This document shows, one piece after another, positions 8,919-17,434 of a DNA stretch of 64,000 nucleotides. Both the position numbers and the translations under genes were made by a program. Each line of letters begins with the position of its first letter. Positions within the stretch are counted from its first letter, which is position 1. Under the pieces are notes generated by a model. It ran no database searches and was not told the origin of the DNA. It saw only the letters and a program-made list of their open reading frames with translations. Source of the stretch: Micromonospora sp. WMMD1120 (GTDB taxonomy: Bacteria; Actinomycetota; Actinomycetes; Mycobacteriales; Micromonosporaceae); NCBI RefSeq assembly GCF_029626235.1, contig NZ_JARUBO010000005.1, positions 2,512,501-2,576,500 on the forward strand, read 5' to 3'.

Positions 8919-9326
8919 TCAGAGGCTGCCCAACAACCCGGTCACGGTGATCTCGATGACGACCCGTTCCGGATTCGGACGCGGGGGCCGATACCGCGCC
9001 GCGTAACGACGCTCCGCCTCCGCCACGGCGGCCCGATCCGACCGCACCACCGCGCGGCCCTCGATGGTCAGCCACCGTCGGCCATCCACGTGGCAGACGG
9101 CGACGGACGCCCCGGACGGCCCCGCGGCGGCCACGTGCCGGGCCTTGCGCGAGGTGCCGGAGGTGATCACCCGGGCCAGTCCGGCCTCCGGGTCGAGGGT
9201 CACCCCGACGGGTACGACGTGCGGGGTCCCGTCCGCCCGCAGCGTGGTGAGCGTCGCCAGGTGGCGTTCCGCGCAGAAGGCGACAACGCGTTCATCGCGC
9301 ACACTCAGCCGATGATCGCCCGCCAC
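8919..9326 (-). CDS. PPOX-class pyridoxamine-phosphate-oxidase-like protein (F420 or FMN)
   Basis: 135 residues, GTG start at 9326 with GGGAG about 7-8 bp upstream. The split-barrel FMN/F420 fold is evident: [23 protein letters not shown], then [16 protein letters not shown] and [20 protein letters not shown], the standard succession of TIGR03618-type flavin/deazaflavin proteins. Actinobacterial members often use F420, but the cofactor cannot be assigned by eye. The C-terminus [20 protein letters not shown] is the closing strand. Single gene, probably a cytoplasmic reductase. Confidence 0.8.
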   Translation of the reverse strand: MAGDHRLSVRDERVVAFCAERHLATLTTLRADGTPHVVPVGVTLDPEAGLARVITSGTSRKARHVAAAGPSGASVAVCHVDGRRWLTIEGRAVVRSDRAAVAEAERRYAARYRPPRPNPERVVIEITVTGLLGSL

Positions 9327-9357
9327 GCCCGTCTCCCGTCTCCCGAACCGGCCCCGA

Positions 9358-9699
9358 TCATGGCACGCGGCGACCGGTCCGCCGCCGGTCCGGCGGGGCG
9401 TCCGGCTGACCGGGCAGCTGCCGACCGGCAGCCCGCCGCTGGTGCGCCAGCCGGGTGAGGTAGATCAGCGCGCCGGCCAGCACACCCATGTCGTCCAGGT
9501 AGATCGGGTCCGGGAGCACGTCGACCGGGAAGATCGTGTAGATCAGCGCGCCGTAGAAGGCGACCTTCCCGCCCGCGCCGAGACCGGTCAGCAGCCGCCG
9601 CGTACGCACCACCCGCACCGCCAGCACCACAGCGCCCACGAGTGTGGCGAGCGCCAGGACGCCGGCAACCACCACGAGGACCCACGCCTGTCGGGACAT
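9358..9699 (-). CDS. YkvA / DUF1232 membrane protein
   Basis: 113 residues from ATG 9699. One N-terminal membrane span (about 5-28, [22 protein letters not shown]), a short basic loop, then the DUF1232 core [29 protein letters not shown], with the invariant PxDxxPD signature read here as PVDVLPD and a second hydrophobic stretch. The tail is basic and Pro-rich. Function of the family is unknown. It lies 31 bp from the PPOX gene on the same strand, so the two may be co-transcribed. Confidence 0.8.
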   Translation of the reverse strand: MSRQAWVLVVVAGVLALATLVGAVVLAVRVVRTRRLLTGLGAGGKVAFYGALIYTIFPVDVLPDPIYLDDMGVLAGALIYLTRLAHQRRAAGRQLPGQPDAPPDRRRTGRRVP

Positions 9700-9732
9700 G
9701 CCGTCACGCTAACCCACCGGACCCCACGCGGC

Positions 9733-10530
9733 TCAGAACGCGGGCACCGTCGCCCGGCCGCGCGCCACCACCGCGTTCTCCCGGGTCTGCTCGACCGACG
9801 GTCGGGCCACCTCGCTCAGCGGCAGCACAGACGCCGACTCCGCGACCCGCCGGCCGGTGGCGGCGTGCGCCTCCTCACGCAGACTGCGGGCCGCCGCCAC
9901 GGCCACCTCCGCCGCCCGCCAGGCAGCCTGCTCCCGCTCGCGGGCCGCGGCGTGCCGGGCCGCCAGGTTGTCGCGGATCGCCCGCCGCAACACGAGTTCC
10001 TGCTCGACCGGATGCAGCCGCGGGTCCCAGCCGTCGCGATGTGCGAACACGTCGCTGAGCTGCTCCACCGACAGTTCCCGCCGCCAGTACGCGTCCAGGG
10101 CCGCCCGGTGCAGGTAGCGCTCACGGTCCGCGTACTCGGCCGGGGTCCGGGTGGTCTGCGGCAGCGGCATCGCCCGAGCGGCCTCGAGCCGGCGTACGGC
10201 TGCCTCGGCCCCCTCGTACGCCTCCCAGGCCGCCTCGACCGCCTCCTGCGCGGCGATCCACTCCGCCCGGCGGCGCTGGGCGGTCGCGCCGGCCCGCTCG
10301 GCTGCCACCGCGATCTCCTGCGCGTACCGGCCCTGCTCGCGCTCCTCCTGCGCCCGTTCCAGGTCGCTCGGCATCGCCGCACGGCGGATCCGGGCGCCCG
10401 GATCGAAGCGGAGCCGACCGGGTCGCAGCAGGAGGGCGGAGACGGCGACGCCGATCACCGCGAGCAGGGTCAGCCAGATGACGGCGGCGAAGGAGAGGTC
10501 CGGCAGGGCGGCGGAGAGGAGGGATTGCAT
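9733..10530 (-). CDS. Membrane-anchored coiled-coil protein of unknown function
   Basis: 265 residues from ATG 10530, chosen because GAGGTG lies 6 bp upstream; an in-frame GTG 9 bp further up would overlap that site. One N-terminal membrane span (LSFAAVIWLTLLAVIGVAVSALLL) is followed by an Arg/Glu/Ala-rich helical region (about residues 50-240) with long heptad-like stretches (ERAQEEREQGRYAQEIAVAAE, AAREREQAAWRAAEVAVAAA). The rest looks like an intracellular coiled coil. I do not recognise the family. It may form a unit with the YkvA-like gene 33 bp downstream. It could be a scaffold, but nothing in the sequence shows a catalytic site. Confidence 0.65.
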   Translation of the reverse strand: MQSLLSAALPDLSFAAVIWLTLLAVIGVAVSALLLRPGRLRFDPGARIRRAAMPSDLERAQEEREQGRYAQEIAVAAERAGATAQRRRAEWIAAQEAVEAAWEAYEGAEAAVRRLEAARAMPLPQTTRTPAEYADRERYLHRAALDAYWRRELSVEQLSDVFAHRDGWDPRLHPVEQELVLRRAIRDNLAARHAAAREREQAAWRAAEVAVAAARSLREEAHAATGRRVAESASVLPLSEVARPSVEQTRENAVVARGRATVPAF

Positions 10531-10683
10531 GATCAGCACCTCACGGTCGAAGGCGGGTATCGACGGGCGGTGGGAGGGCCCGGGCAGCGCCGGTCGGCCA
10601 GGTGGCGGGTGATGTCGTCGGTCGCGACTCAGGTGCCGCGACGGATCACCCGGGACCGGGCCCCGGGGATGACCGGGCCGGGG

Positions 10684-11043
10684 TCAGCGGGTGGGCGGAC
10701 CGCGCCGGGCGGGAGCGGCGCGGCCGGGCTCGATGGCCGGCGCGTGCCCCGGGTCGACGGTGATCGCGACGACAGCCGTCGTGGTGTGGCTCGACTCGGA
10801 CGGCGGGGCGACAGCGGGCCGGCCGGCTCGTTCGGTGGCCGGCCCGGCATCGGGGCGCACCGTGGCCACCTGGCTGCTCACGGCGCTCGGCCGCAGCGGG
10901 GTGGGGGCGGGCGGCGGGGTCGCGGCGAGGGCGGCACCGAGGCCGACCGCGAGCACCAGCGCGGTGATCGCCAGTCGGGTCAACTCCCGTAGTGACCGCA
11001 GCGCGGCCCAGCGGGCCGGGCGGGCGGACACTGCGGAGGACAC
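10684..11043 (-). CDS. Small membrane-anchored Pro/Ala-rich protein, unknown
   Basis: 119 residues, GTG start at 11043 with no clear ribosome-binding site; a TAGGTT hexamer 5 nt upstream could be a leaderless -10. A basic N-terminus and one hydrophobic span (about 24-41, LAITALVLAVGLGAALAAT) precede a Pro/Thr/Ser/Ala-rich extracytoplasmic tail. No domain, lipobox or catalytic motif is visible. Low-complexity composition makes the call weaker than for its neighbours; it could be a secreted linker-type peptide or, less likely, not a gene. Confidence 0.4.
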   Translation of the reverse strand: MSSAVSARPARWAALRSLRELTRLAITALVLAVGLGAALAATPPPAPTPLRPSAVSSQVATVRPDAGPATERAGRPAVAPPSESSHTTTAVVAITVDPGHAPAIEPGRAAPARRGPPTR

Positions 11044-11232
11044 CCCACCAACCTATCGCCCGTCGCCGGAGATCGCAGCACGGCGACGGCCCGCACCGGG
11101 GTGACAGCCACCACCGTGGCACTGTGGACGACTTCGAGCAGCACCGTGCCCCCGACCCGGAGCAAGCCGGACGGGGGCACCGCGCTCGGGTGGCACCGCC
11201 GCTGGGGGGAACCCGCCAGCGACGAATCGCAG

Positions 11233-12498
11233 TCAGTCTCCCGTGCCGAGCACCGGCGGGGCGGCCTGATCGCCGTCCCGCCACACCATCTCGTCCTCGG
11301 TCAACCAGGTCAGCCGGTCGTCGGAGTCGTCGTCCTGCGGCCGGCCGTGCCCGCCGAGCACCCCCGGACGACCGCTGGCGCTGCCGGACCCCGGTCGGGC
11401 ATTGCCGCCACCACCGCGTTGGCCGTCGAAGCTGCGACCGATCCCGTTGACCGGGCGGCTCTCGGCAGGGGCCGGCGCGCCGGTCGGACGAGCCGCCGGC
11501 GGGGGAGTGCCGCCCGAGCCCGCGAGCGCACCACTGCGCAACACCCCACCGGCCGGCGCCCCACCCGGCGCCGCGTAGAGCAGGCTGGGGCCGGTGTTGA
11601 CGCTGGTGGCCACCGTGGGCGACCCGGACAGGCCGAGCAGACCGGCGGCGCCCCCGCCGACCAGCGCGCCCCCGACCAGCGGATCCGCCCCGGCGAGGGA
11701 GGTGCCGCTGGCACTGCCCACCCCGCCCGGGCCGATGACCGCACCGGGACCGCCATCGACGCCGTCGTGGCCGGGGATCGTGGTGTCGCCGGTGACCGGC
11801 GGCCGGTCGACCCGGTCCGGCGTCGCGCCGGTCGCGTCACCGCCGCGCACCGTGCTGTCGCTGGCGTGGGGGCCGGCGCTCACCGTGGCGATGCCTGACA
11901 CGCCCTGGGGCGTCGTCGGGTCCTTGCTGACCCCGTTCGGCGTGTCCGGATCCGGCGGCGGCGGGTCGACCACCCGGTCGTAGGCGGAGATCTGGTAACT
12001 GTTGGCCAGGTCGGCCACCAGGTTCACCATCCGCTGGTGGGCCTTCTCCTGCTCGGCCTTGTCCTGCTGGTGACCCGCGATGCCCCCGACGATCGCACCG
12101 GTCAGGCCGAAGGTGGCGGCACCCTTGATCGCGCCACCGATCAGCTGGTCGTTGTCGTCGGTCTCCTCCGGGCTCTCCGCCTGCTTGTGGGCGCTGCGCA
12201 GATGGTCGGCCATCATGGTCAACCCCTGCTTGATGCCCGCCATCCCCTCACCCAGCGCGTCGCTGTGCGCAACGATGAAGCCGAGTCGGCGGTGGAACTC
12301 GCGACCAGCGGAGCCCGTCCAGGTGTTGGCGAGCTTCTCGAGGTCGCCGTTCAACTCCCGGCTGAGCCCGTCGAGGATGCCCTTGAGCTCGGCCCACTGG
12401 GCGGCCACGCCCTCGATCTGCTCCGGCTTGCCCGCCATCAGGGCGTCATACAGCTCCTGATGGCTGTTGCCCTGGTAACGCTGCGTGTATTCAGACAC
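11233..12498 (-). CDS. WXG100-like N-terminal domain with Gly/Pro-rich tail, probable type VII secretion substrate
   Basis: 421 residues, GTG start at 12498 with GGGGA upstream. The N-terminal about 105 residues are helical and contain LANTWTGSAGREF, a W-x-G turn (WTG) between two helices as in WXG100 proteins. Next comes a glycine-rich hydrophobic patch (GGAIKGAATFGLTGAIVGGIAG), a short helix, and about 240 residues of Pro/Gly/Ser/Ala-rich disorder. This layout (WXG/PPE-like helical hairpin plus low-complexity tail) is typical of type VII substrates or EspB-like proteins of actinomycetes. It overlaps the upstream gene by 8 bp and lies next to eccB, supporting a secretion role. The end WLTEDEMVWRDGDQ is conserved-looking acidic sequence of unknown use. 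Confidence 0.7.
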   Translation of the reverse strand: MSEYTQRYQGNSHQELYDALMAGKPEQIEGVAAQWAELKGILDGLSRELNGDLEKLANTWTGSAGREFHRRLGFIVAHSDALGEGMAGIKQGLTMMADHLRSAHKQAESPEETDDNDQLIGGAIKGAATFGLTGAIVGGIAGHQQDKAEQEKAHQRMVNLVADLANSYQISAYDRVVDPPPPDPDTPNGVSKDPTTPQGVSGIATVSAGPHASDSTVRGGDATGATPDRVDRPPVTGDTTIPGHDGVDGGPGAVIGPGGVGSASGTSLAGADPLVGGALVGGGAAGLLGLSGSPTVATSVNTGPSLLYAAPGGAPAGGVLRSGALAGSGGTPPPAARPTGAPAPAESRPVNGIGRSFDGQRGGGGNARPGSGSASGRPGVLGGHGRPQDDDSDDRLTWLTEDEMVWRDGDQAAPPVLGTGD

Positions 12499-12859
12499 CG
12501 TGGTCCCCCTCTGGCTGCAACGCCCGGTCGACAGGGGTCAGCGCGGCGGTGACATCCTCGGCGTTGGCCGCGTTACGGGCCTCGGCGGTGCGGTAGTTGC
12601 TCAGGATCGTGCTGGTCGCCTGCTGTGCCGCGAGCACCGCCTGTCGGATCCGCTCGGCCTGGTCCACGTAGGACTGGTGCACGGCGCTGTAGTGACGTGC
12701 CTGGTCGGTGGCGTCGAAGAAGGTGCCCAGCGCCGGAGGGCGGCACTGCATCTCGGTGTTGAGCTTGCGGAGCACCGACTCGGCCTGGCTCAACCGTGCC
12801 GCCAAGTGCTCGTGGAAGTCCTCAAGGGACAACAGGTCGACTTCCGTACGCCCGGCCAT
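12491..12859 (-). CDS. Small helical T7SS-associated protein (ESX-substrate-like)
   Basis: 122 residues from ATG 12859, selected because GGGGA precedes it at a normal distance; an in-frame ATG at 12901 would give 136 residues but has no visible ribosome-binding site. The protein is almost all helical (LEDFHEHLAARLSQAESVLRK, then DQAERIRQAVLAAQQATSTIL), WXG100-sized, without a clean WxG. Near the C-terminus NYRTAEARN contains YxxxE (Y89-E93), the general type VII secretion signal. It overlaps the 421-residue gene, so the two are translated together, possibly as a heterodimer. Not recognised as a named family. Confidence 0.65.
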   Translation of the reverse strand: MAGRTEVDLLSLEDFHEHLAARLSQAESVLRKLNTEMQCRPPALGTFFDATDQARHYSAVHQSYVDQAERIRQAVLAAQQATSTILSNYRTAEARNAANAEDVTAALTPVDRALQPEGDHGV

Positions 12860-12947
12860 GGCAACATCCCCGTCGTTCTGGTTGATAACCGTCAGCGACA
12901 TTCAGGTTAGTCCACCACCGCGATTCCGGGCGACCCGCCGACACTGC

Positions 12948-14504
12948 TCAACCGTCGGCGCCCGGCGATCCGGTGGCCGCCACGTCACCGGCCCCGCTGC
13001 TGGCCGTACCCCCGCTGGCCGGAGCGGACGGCGTCGCGCCGGACGGCGGCGCGGCGGAGGTCGGTGCGGCGGAGGTCGGTGCGGCCGGCTCCGGCACGTC
13101 GGGCGCGAAGACGGCCAACGCGTTCTCGTGGTTGAGGGTCGGACCGGTCGGGATCAGCGAGAGCAGCGAGCCGGGCACCGCCAGCGGGGTGACGCCGCCG
13201 TAGCCGAGCACCTCCAGGGTCTCCGGGGAGCCCAACGGGTACCTGATGCCCTGCGGGCTGATCAGGTAGATGGTCGAGCCGGCCGCGCCGGACCCGCTGG
13301 TGCCGGCACCCGGTGAGGCCTGCGCGATGACCCCCTTGCCGCCGGGCAGCAGCACCCCCTCGGCGGTGCGTACGGCGTCCCGGCCGGTCTGTCGCACCGG
13401 CACCATGCCGGGATCGCTGTCGGTCAGCTCGACCGGCACCCGGTCGAAGACCTCCAGCGTGGTGGTCGGCGGACCACCGGCGCTGCCCGCCCGGTACGTC
13501 GCGCAGAGCGTGGTCTGGCCGGGCCGGGCCGGGTAGAGGGCGGGCATGGTCTGCGGCATCCCCTCCTCCTCGATCCGCTGCTCGACGAGCACCTCGCTGG
13601 CCTGGTTCGGGGTGATGTCGGTGATCTGGGCCCCGTCGCTGACCAGCAGCAGGGCGGTGATCTCGCTGACCGAGACGAGACCCTCCCGGGTCAGCACGTA
13701 GTGCCGCCCGGCGGCCTTGAACACCGAACCGACCGCGTGCAGCCGCCCCGCGATCTTCCGGTTGCTGGCCTCGCCCGCACCGCGCAGGGTGGGCCGGCGC
13801 AGCGGCGGCCCGGCCGGTACGGCATTGAGGAGCTGTTGCCCGACCCGGAGTCGTTCGGCTCCGGCTATCTGCAGCGCCGTCGTCGTCCGCGCCACGTCGA
13901 GCACCTGGAGCCGGATGTCGTTGGTGAGCAGGTACCGCTGGTCGTCCGCCGAGACCAGCACCGCGCGGTCGCCGAGTGGCGTACCGCCGGGCAGAGCCCG
14001 GTCGATCACGAGACGGGTGGTGGAGCGTTGCGTGTCGACCGGGTCGGGCACGTCGCAGACCGACCACGGCAGCCCGGTGAGCGACTTGCGGTCCGGCAGG
14101 GCGTCCGGTGCGCCGACGATGCCGAGGGTGACGCCACGTGGCCGGTCCCGCAGGGACGCCTGGGACATCGTCCGGACCGCGGCGCTCGGGTCGTTCACGA
14201 TCAGTCGGGCCGAGGCGTAGTTGAGTGTCGGGTGCAGCTTGCCCTGGAGGAACACGTACGTCGCGCCGGTCTCCCGTTCGATGACCAGGGTCTGGTCCTC
14301 CAGCGGCGCGGTGTTCCCGGTCAACTGGCCGTAGGCGCCCACCCCGCCGAGCACGACGGCCGCGGCGATGACACTGCCGAAGACCGCCATCCCGAGCCGC
14401 CGCATCGGCAGGTTGGTGGTCTCCGGGTCGCCGGACAGCAGCGCGGAGACGATGCGGCGGGTGACGAAGCGGTACGCCTGCACCTGATCGCGGCGGGTCC
14501 GCAT
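12948..14504 (-). CDS. eccB: Type VII secretion core protein EccB
   Basis: 518 residues, ATG 14504 with GGAGG 7 bp upstream. It begins with the EccB signature MRTRRDQVQAYRFVTRRIVSALL, has one membrane span (about residues 38-60, MAVFGSVIAAAVVLGGVGAYG) and a large extracytoplasmic part with the repeated beta-blade units of EccB (ETGATYVFLQGKLHPTLNYASARL; VSVSEITALLLV; GSTIYLISPQGIRYPLGSPE). The C-terminal 60 residues are Pro/Ala/Gly-rich. EccB lies on the outer face of the ESX membrane complex; mycobacterial homologues have been proposed to have ATPase activity. It is divergent from eccE, with 162 bp between starts. Confidence 0.95.
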   Translation of the reverse strand: MRTRRDQVQAYRFVTRRIVSALLSGDPETTNLPMRRLGMAVFGSVIAAAVVLGGVGAYGQLTGNTAPLEDQTLVIERETGATYVFLQGKLHPTLNYASARLIVNDPSAAVRTMSQASLRDRPRGVTLGIVGAPDALPDRKSLTGLPWSVCDVPDPVDTQRSTTRLVIDRALPGGTPLGDRAVLVSADDQRYLLTNDIRLQVLDVARTTTALQIAGAERLRVGQQLLNAVPAGPPLRRPTLRGAGEASNRKIAGRLHAVGSVFKAAGRHYVLTREGLVSVSEITALLLVSDGAQITDITPNQASEVLVEQRIEEEGMPQTMPALYPARPGQTTLCATYRAGSAGGPPTTTLEVFDRVPVELTDSDPGMVPVRQTGRDAVRTAEGVLLPGGKGVIAQASPGAGTSGSGAAGSTIYLISPQGIRYPLGSPETLEVLGYGGVTPLAVPGSLLSLIPTGPTLNHENALAVFAPDVPEPAAPTSAAPTSAAPPSGATPSAPASGGTASSGAGDVAATGSPGADG

Positions 14505-14666
14505 GACTTACCTCCGGCGGGGTGGATCCGCGACGATCAGGTCGGGGCGCCGTCGCGGGCTTCCCTACGATAAGGGGCCGGCGATGGTTGCTTGGGACCA
14601 CCGTTCGCAACCGGCACCGGAGCAGACCCGGCGCAGAGCCGTACCGTGCAGGAGGGACAGTCAGCG
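14505..14666. promoter_or_regulatory. Divergent promoter region between eccB and eccE
   Basis: 162 bp without a gene between two divergent starts. It contains CCTACGAT at 14564-14571; TACGAT is a good actinobacterial -10 for the eccE direction, although no strong -35 is seen 17 bp upstream. The same octamer occurs in the other divergent gap of the locus (17346-17353). Seen: shared motif. Inferred: promoter use. Confidence 0.4.
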
Positions 14667-15842
14667 ATGACGCAGGTTCAGGCGCCACCCGCCCGAGCGG
14701 CCACGGACCGGTCCGACGTTCCACAGCGGCCGGCGGCCCCGGCCGACCGGCCCGGCCGTGGACGGGTGGGACCGTTGCTGGTCGGGCAGCTCGTGGTGCT
14801 CGAGTTGTGCGCCGTCGGTGTCTGGGCCGCCACGGCCGGTCCCGGCTGGCTCCCCGCCGTGGTGGGCGTGCTGGCGGTGCTGGTCGTGGTGGCCGCGTTC
14901 GCCCGTCGGGGTGGTCGTTGGTGGTTCGAGGACCTGCTGCTGCGCCGGCGGTTGCGGCGACGCGGGGAGCGGGCCGCGGCGGCGCTGGCGAGGGGCGCGG
15001 CGGCCGACCCGCGGCTGGCCGCGCTCGTCCCGGAGCTGAACGTCATCGAGCTGACCGACCGGGGCACCCGGCTCGGCATCGGGCAGGACGAGCAGGGCTG
15101 GTTCGCCGCCGTCGCCCTCCAGGCCGCCGGCGGCGCGGCCGTCGGCTCGGTCGAGGCCGCCATGGTGGACCGGGCGCTGGGCGTCCTCGCGGACTTCAGC
15201 GCCCCGGTGTCCCGGGCCCAGGTCGTCGCGCACACGCTGGTCTGGTACCCGGCGCCCGGAGCCCCGCCGGCGGCGCACCGGACCGTCTGGGTGGCGCTAC
15301 GGCTCAGCGTCGCGGACGCCCGGGTGGAGGCGGTGAGTCGGGGTGGCGGGCTGCCCGGTGTGCACCGGACGGTGGCCGCCGGGATCGGCCGACTGGGCAA
15401 GGCGTTGACCTCGGCGGGGCTGGCCCACCGGCCGCTCAACCGCGATGAGCTGCGGGCGGCCATCGTCTCCGCCGCCGGGCTGGACCTGGTGCCCGAGGCG
15501 CCGTCGGAGACCTGGCGCGGCCTGCGCGGTGGTGGGTGGACCCACCGCTGCATGGCCCTGCGGGGTCGTGCGGACGCGCCGCTCGGCCCACTCGTCGACG
15601 CGATCACCGCGACCTCGGCCCCGTCCCACACGGTGTCCGCGACGGTGTCGGACGGACGGGTGGCGGCGCCGCTGCTCCGGGTCGCGGCGATGGACAACCA
15701 CGTCGAAGCCCTGGTCAAGGTCGTTCGGGAGATCGCGCAGCGCGCGGGCGCGTCCACCCGCCCGATGGACGGCCAGCACGCGCCCGGGGTCTACGCCACC
15801 GCTCCGGTCGCGTCGGCGCTGGGCGTCGCCTCCCGTCCGTAG
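14667..15842 (+). CDS. eccE: Type VII secretion core protein EccE
   Basis: 391 residues from ATG 14667, with GGAGGG 10 bp upstream; an earlier in-frame ATG lacks support. Two adjacent membrane spans (about 36-75: LLVGQLVVLELCAVGVWAAT and LPAVVGVLAVLVVVAAFARR) are followed by the RRGGRWWFEDLLLRRRLRRR segment and a soluble domain with VPELNVIELTDRGTRLGIGQDEQGW-like content, all typical of EccE. EccE sits at the periphery of the inner-membrane ESX complex in mycobacteria. Its presence means this is not a minimal ESX-4-type locus, which lacks eccE in mycobacteria. Convergent with eccD, 28 bp between stops. Confidence 0.9.
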   Translation: MTQVQAPPARAATDRSDVPQRPAAPADRPGRGRVGPLLVGQLVVLELCAVGVWAATAGPGWLPAVVGVLAVLVVVAAFARRGGRWWFEDLLLRRRLRRRGERAAAALARGAAADPRLAALVPELNVIELTDRGTRLGIGQDEQGWFAAVALQAAGGAAVGSVEAAMVDRALGVLADFSAPVSRAQVVAHTLVWYPAPGAPPAAHRTVWVALRLSVADARVEAVSRGGGLPGVHRTVAAGIGRLGKALTSAGLAHRPLNRDELRAAIVSAAGLDLVPEAPSETWRGLRGGGWTHRCMALRGRADAPLGPLVDAITATSAPSHTVSATVSDGRVAAPLLRVAAMDNHVEALVKVVREIAQRAGASTRPMDGQHAPGVYATAPVASALGVASRP

Positions 15843-15870
15843 CCGCGCTGACGGTCGGCCGGAAACGCGG

Positions 15871-17268
15871 TCAGGGGCGGAGGTTGACGATCCAGCCGTA
15901 GAGGCCGCAGACCCAGAAGGCGAGCGGAACCAGCGCGATGATCAGCAGGATCTCGGCGATGTCGAGCAGCCGGCCCCAGACCGGTGAGATGCGCTTGCCG
16001 GCGACGGTCAGACCGTAGATCAGGCTGATCACCGCGGCCAGCACCAGCCCGCCCAGGATCAGACCGAGCCGGACCGGCAGCGTCCCGCCGGCGAAGGTCG
16101 TCGCGGCGGCCAGGCCCAGGCCCACGGTGCCGGCCAGCAACACCGGGGTGCGCTGGGCGCGACTCAGCAGCGGCCGGGCCCGCAGCAGCGCCAGCAGGGC
16201 CAGCACCAGGCAGAGCAGGACCGCCGCCAGTCGCCCGTCCAGCGCCAGCACCAGCTGCGCGCCCAGCACCAGCAGGGCGAACGTCCACAGCAGACCGGTC
16301 AGGAACGCGTCGGCCCGTTCGCTGCGCTGGAGCACCTGCCGGCCGTCGACCGACTCGCTGTCGGTCTTCAGATCCTCCGGGCCGGTCGGGATCGACGGCA
16401 CCGGCAGCCGGGCCAGCCGGTAGGCCATCATCGGCAGCGCCGGCACCACACCGAACGCGACAGCCGCCACCACCGCGGCGGCGGCCGCCGCGTCGAGGCC
16501 GAAGGCCAGGCAGAGCAGCGCGCCCAGACCGGTGGCGGCGCCGACGCCGATCGCGGCGAAGAAGAGCGGGTACCGGTCGCCGACCGCCAGCACGGCCACC
16601 GCGCCGGCGATCACCGCTGCGGTCGCCCCGAGCAGGACGTGCGGGCTGGCCAGCTCGGTGAGCGGCCGGTCGCCGGCGAGCAGCAGCAGGCCGCCGGTGC
16701 CCGCGTGCGCCAGACCGACCACCGCCAGCACCGCGCCGGTGCCGCTGTCCCCGGCGGCCCGGGAGAGCACCGCCGCGCCGATCAACAGGGCCACCGCGAC
16801 GAGCAGCGCGGCCAGCGCGCCGGGCAGGTGCGGCGGGCCCGCGAAGAGCGCGGCCAGCGCGCCGGCGCCGAGCGCCGCCGCGGCGAAGACGACACCGAAG
16901 GACCGGGTCGTGGCGGTCTGCCAGGCGCCCGGCCGCTGGTTGGTCGCCGTGGCGACAGCGTCCACCACGTCGTCGAAGACGATCTCGGGAGCGGCCGCCG
17001 ACCGCGGGTTGAAGTAGAGCACCTCGCCGTCGCGGACACTGAGCTGCGCCGCGGTACGCCCGCCGTCGAGGGGAGCGCCACCCAACCGGGACAGCGCCCA
17101 GCCGCCGTGCCGCGCGCCCTCGTCGGCCATGTCCTCGCCGGCATAGCGCAACAGGGTGGGCAGCAGATCGGCCAGCGGCACGTCCGAGGGCAGCGCCAGG
17201 TCCATCCGGGTACGCGGCGCCACGATGGTGATCCGGCTCAGACCACCGGTCGCCGTCTTCGTCGCCAC
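15871..17268 (-). CDS. eccD: Type VII secretion integral membrane protein EccD
   Basis: 465 residues from GTG 17268, chosen for the GGAGG 5 bp upstream; the frame extends 66 bp more without support. Residues about 10-85 form the ubiquitin-like YukD domain ([52 protein letters not shown]), followed by a linker and about eleven membrane spans to the C-terminus ([15 protein letters not shown]). EccD forms the large central membrane bundle of the ESX complex. Divergent from eccC with 166 bp between the two starts, so levels of the core subunits can be set together. Confidence 0.92.
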   Translation of the reverse strand: MATKTATGGLSRITIVAPRTRMDLALPSDVPLADLLPTLLRYAGEDMADEGARHGGWALSRLGGAPLDGGRTAAQLSVRDGEVLYFNPRSAAAPEIVFDDVVDAVATATNQRPGAWQTATTRSFGVVFAAAALGAGALAALFAGPPHLPGALAALLVAVALLIGAAVLSRAAGDSGTGAVLAVVGLAHAGTGGLLLLAGDRPLTELASPHVLLGATAAVIAGAVAVLAVGDRYPLFFAAIGVGAATGLGALLCLAFGLDAAAAAAVVAAVAFGVVPALPMMAYRLARLPVPSIPTGPEDLKTDSESVDGRQVLQRSERADAFLTGLLWTFALLVLGAQLVLALDGRLAAVLLCLVLALLALLRARPLLSRAQRTPVLLAGTVGLGLAAATTFAGGTLPVRLGLILGGLVLAAVISLIYGLTVAGKRISPVWGRLLDIAEILLIIALVPLAFWVCGLYGWIVNLRP

Positions 17269-17434
17269 AGTGGCCTCCAGGGGTGCGTCAGTGCTCGGCT
17301 GGCTGCGGTGCCGTGGTCCGGGTCCACCGCGCACACGGCAGATTACCTACGATGACGGGCACGTACGATGCCCACCCGCGGGCTGTGTTCCGTGGCCGTA
17401 CGTCAGCTGGGCCGCTTCTGGGGAGGAGACAGCC
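17269..17434. promoter_or_regulatory. Divergent promoter region between eccD and eccC
   Basis: Gap of 166 bp between divergent starts. It carries CCTACGAT at 17346-17353, the same octamer as in the eccB/eccE gap; TACGAT would serve as the -10 of eccC. GGAGGAG at 17422-17428 is the eccC ribosome-binding site. No palindromic operator stands out. Confidence 0.4.
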
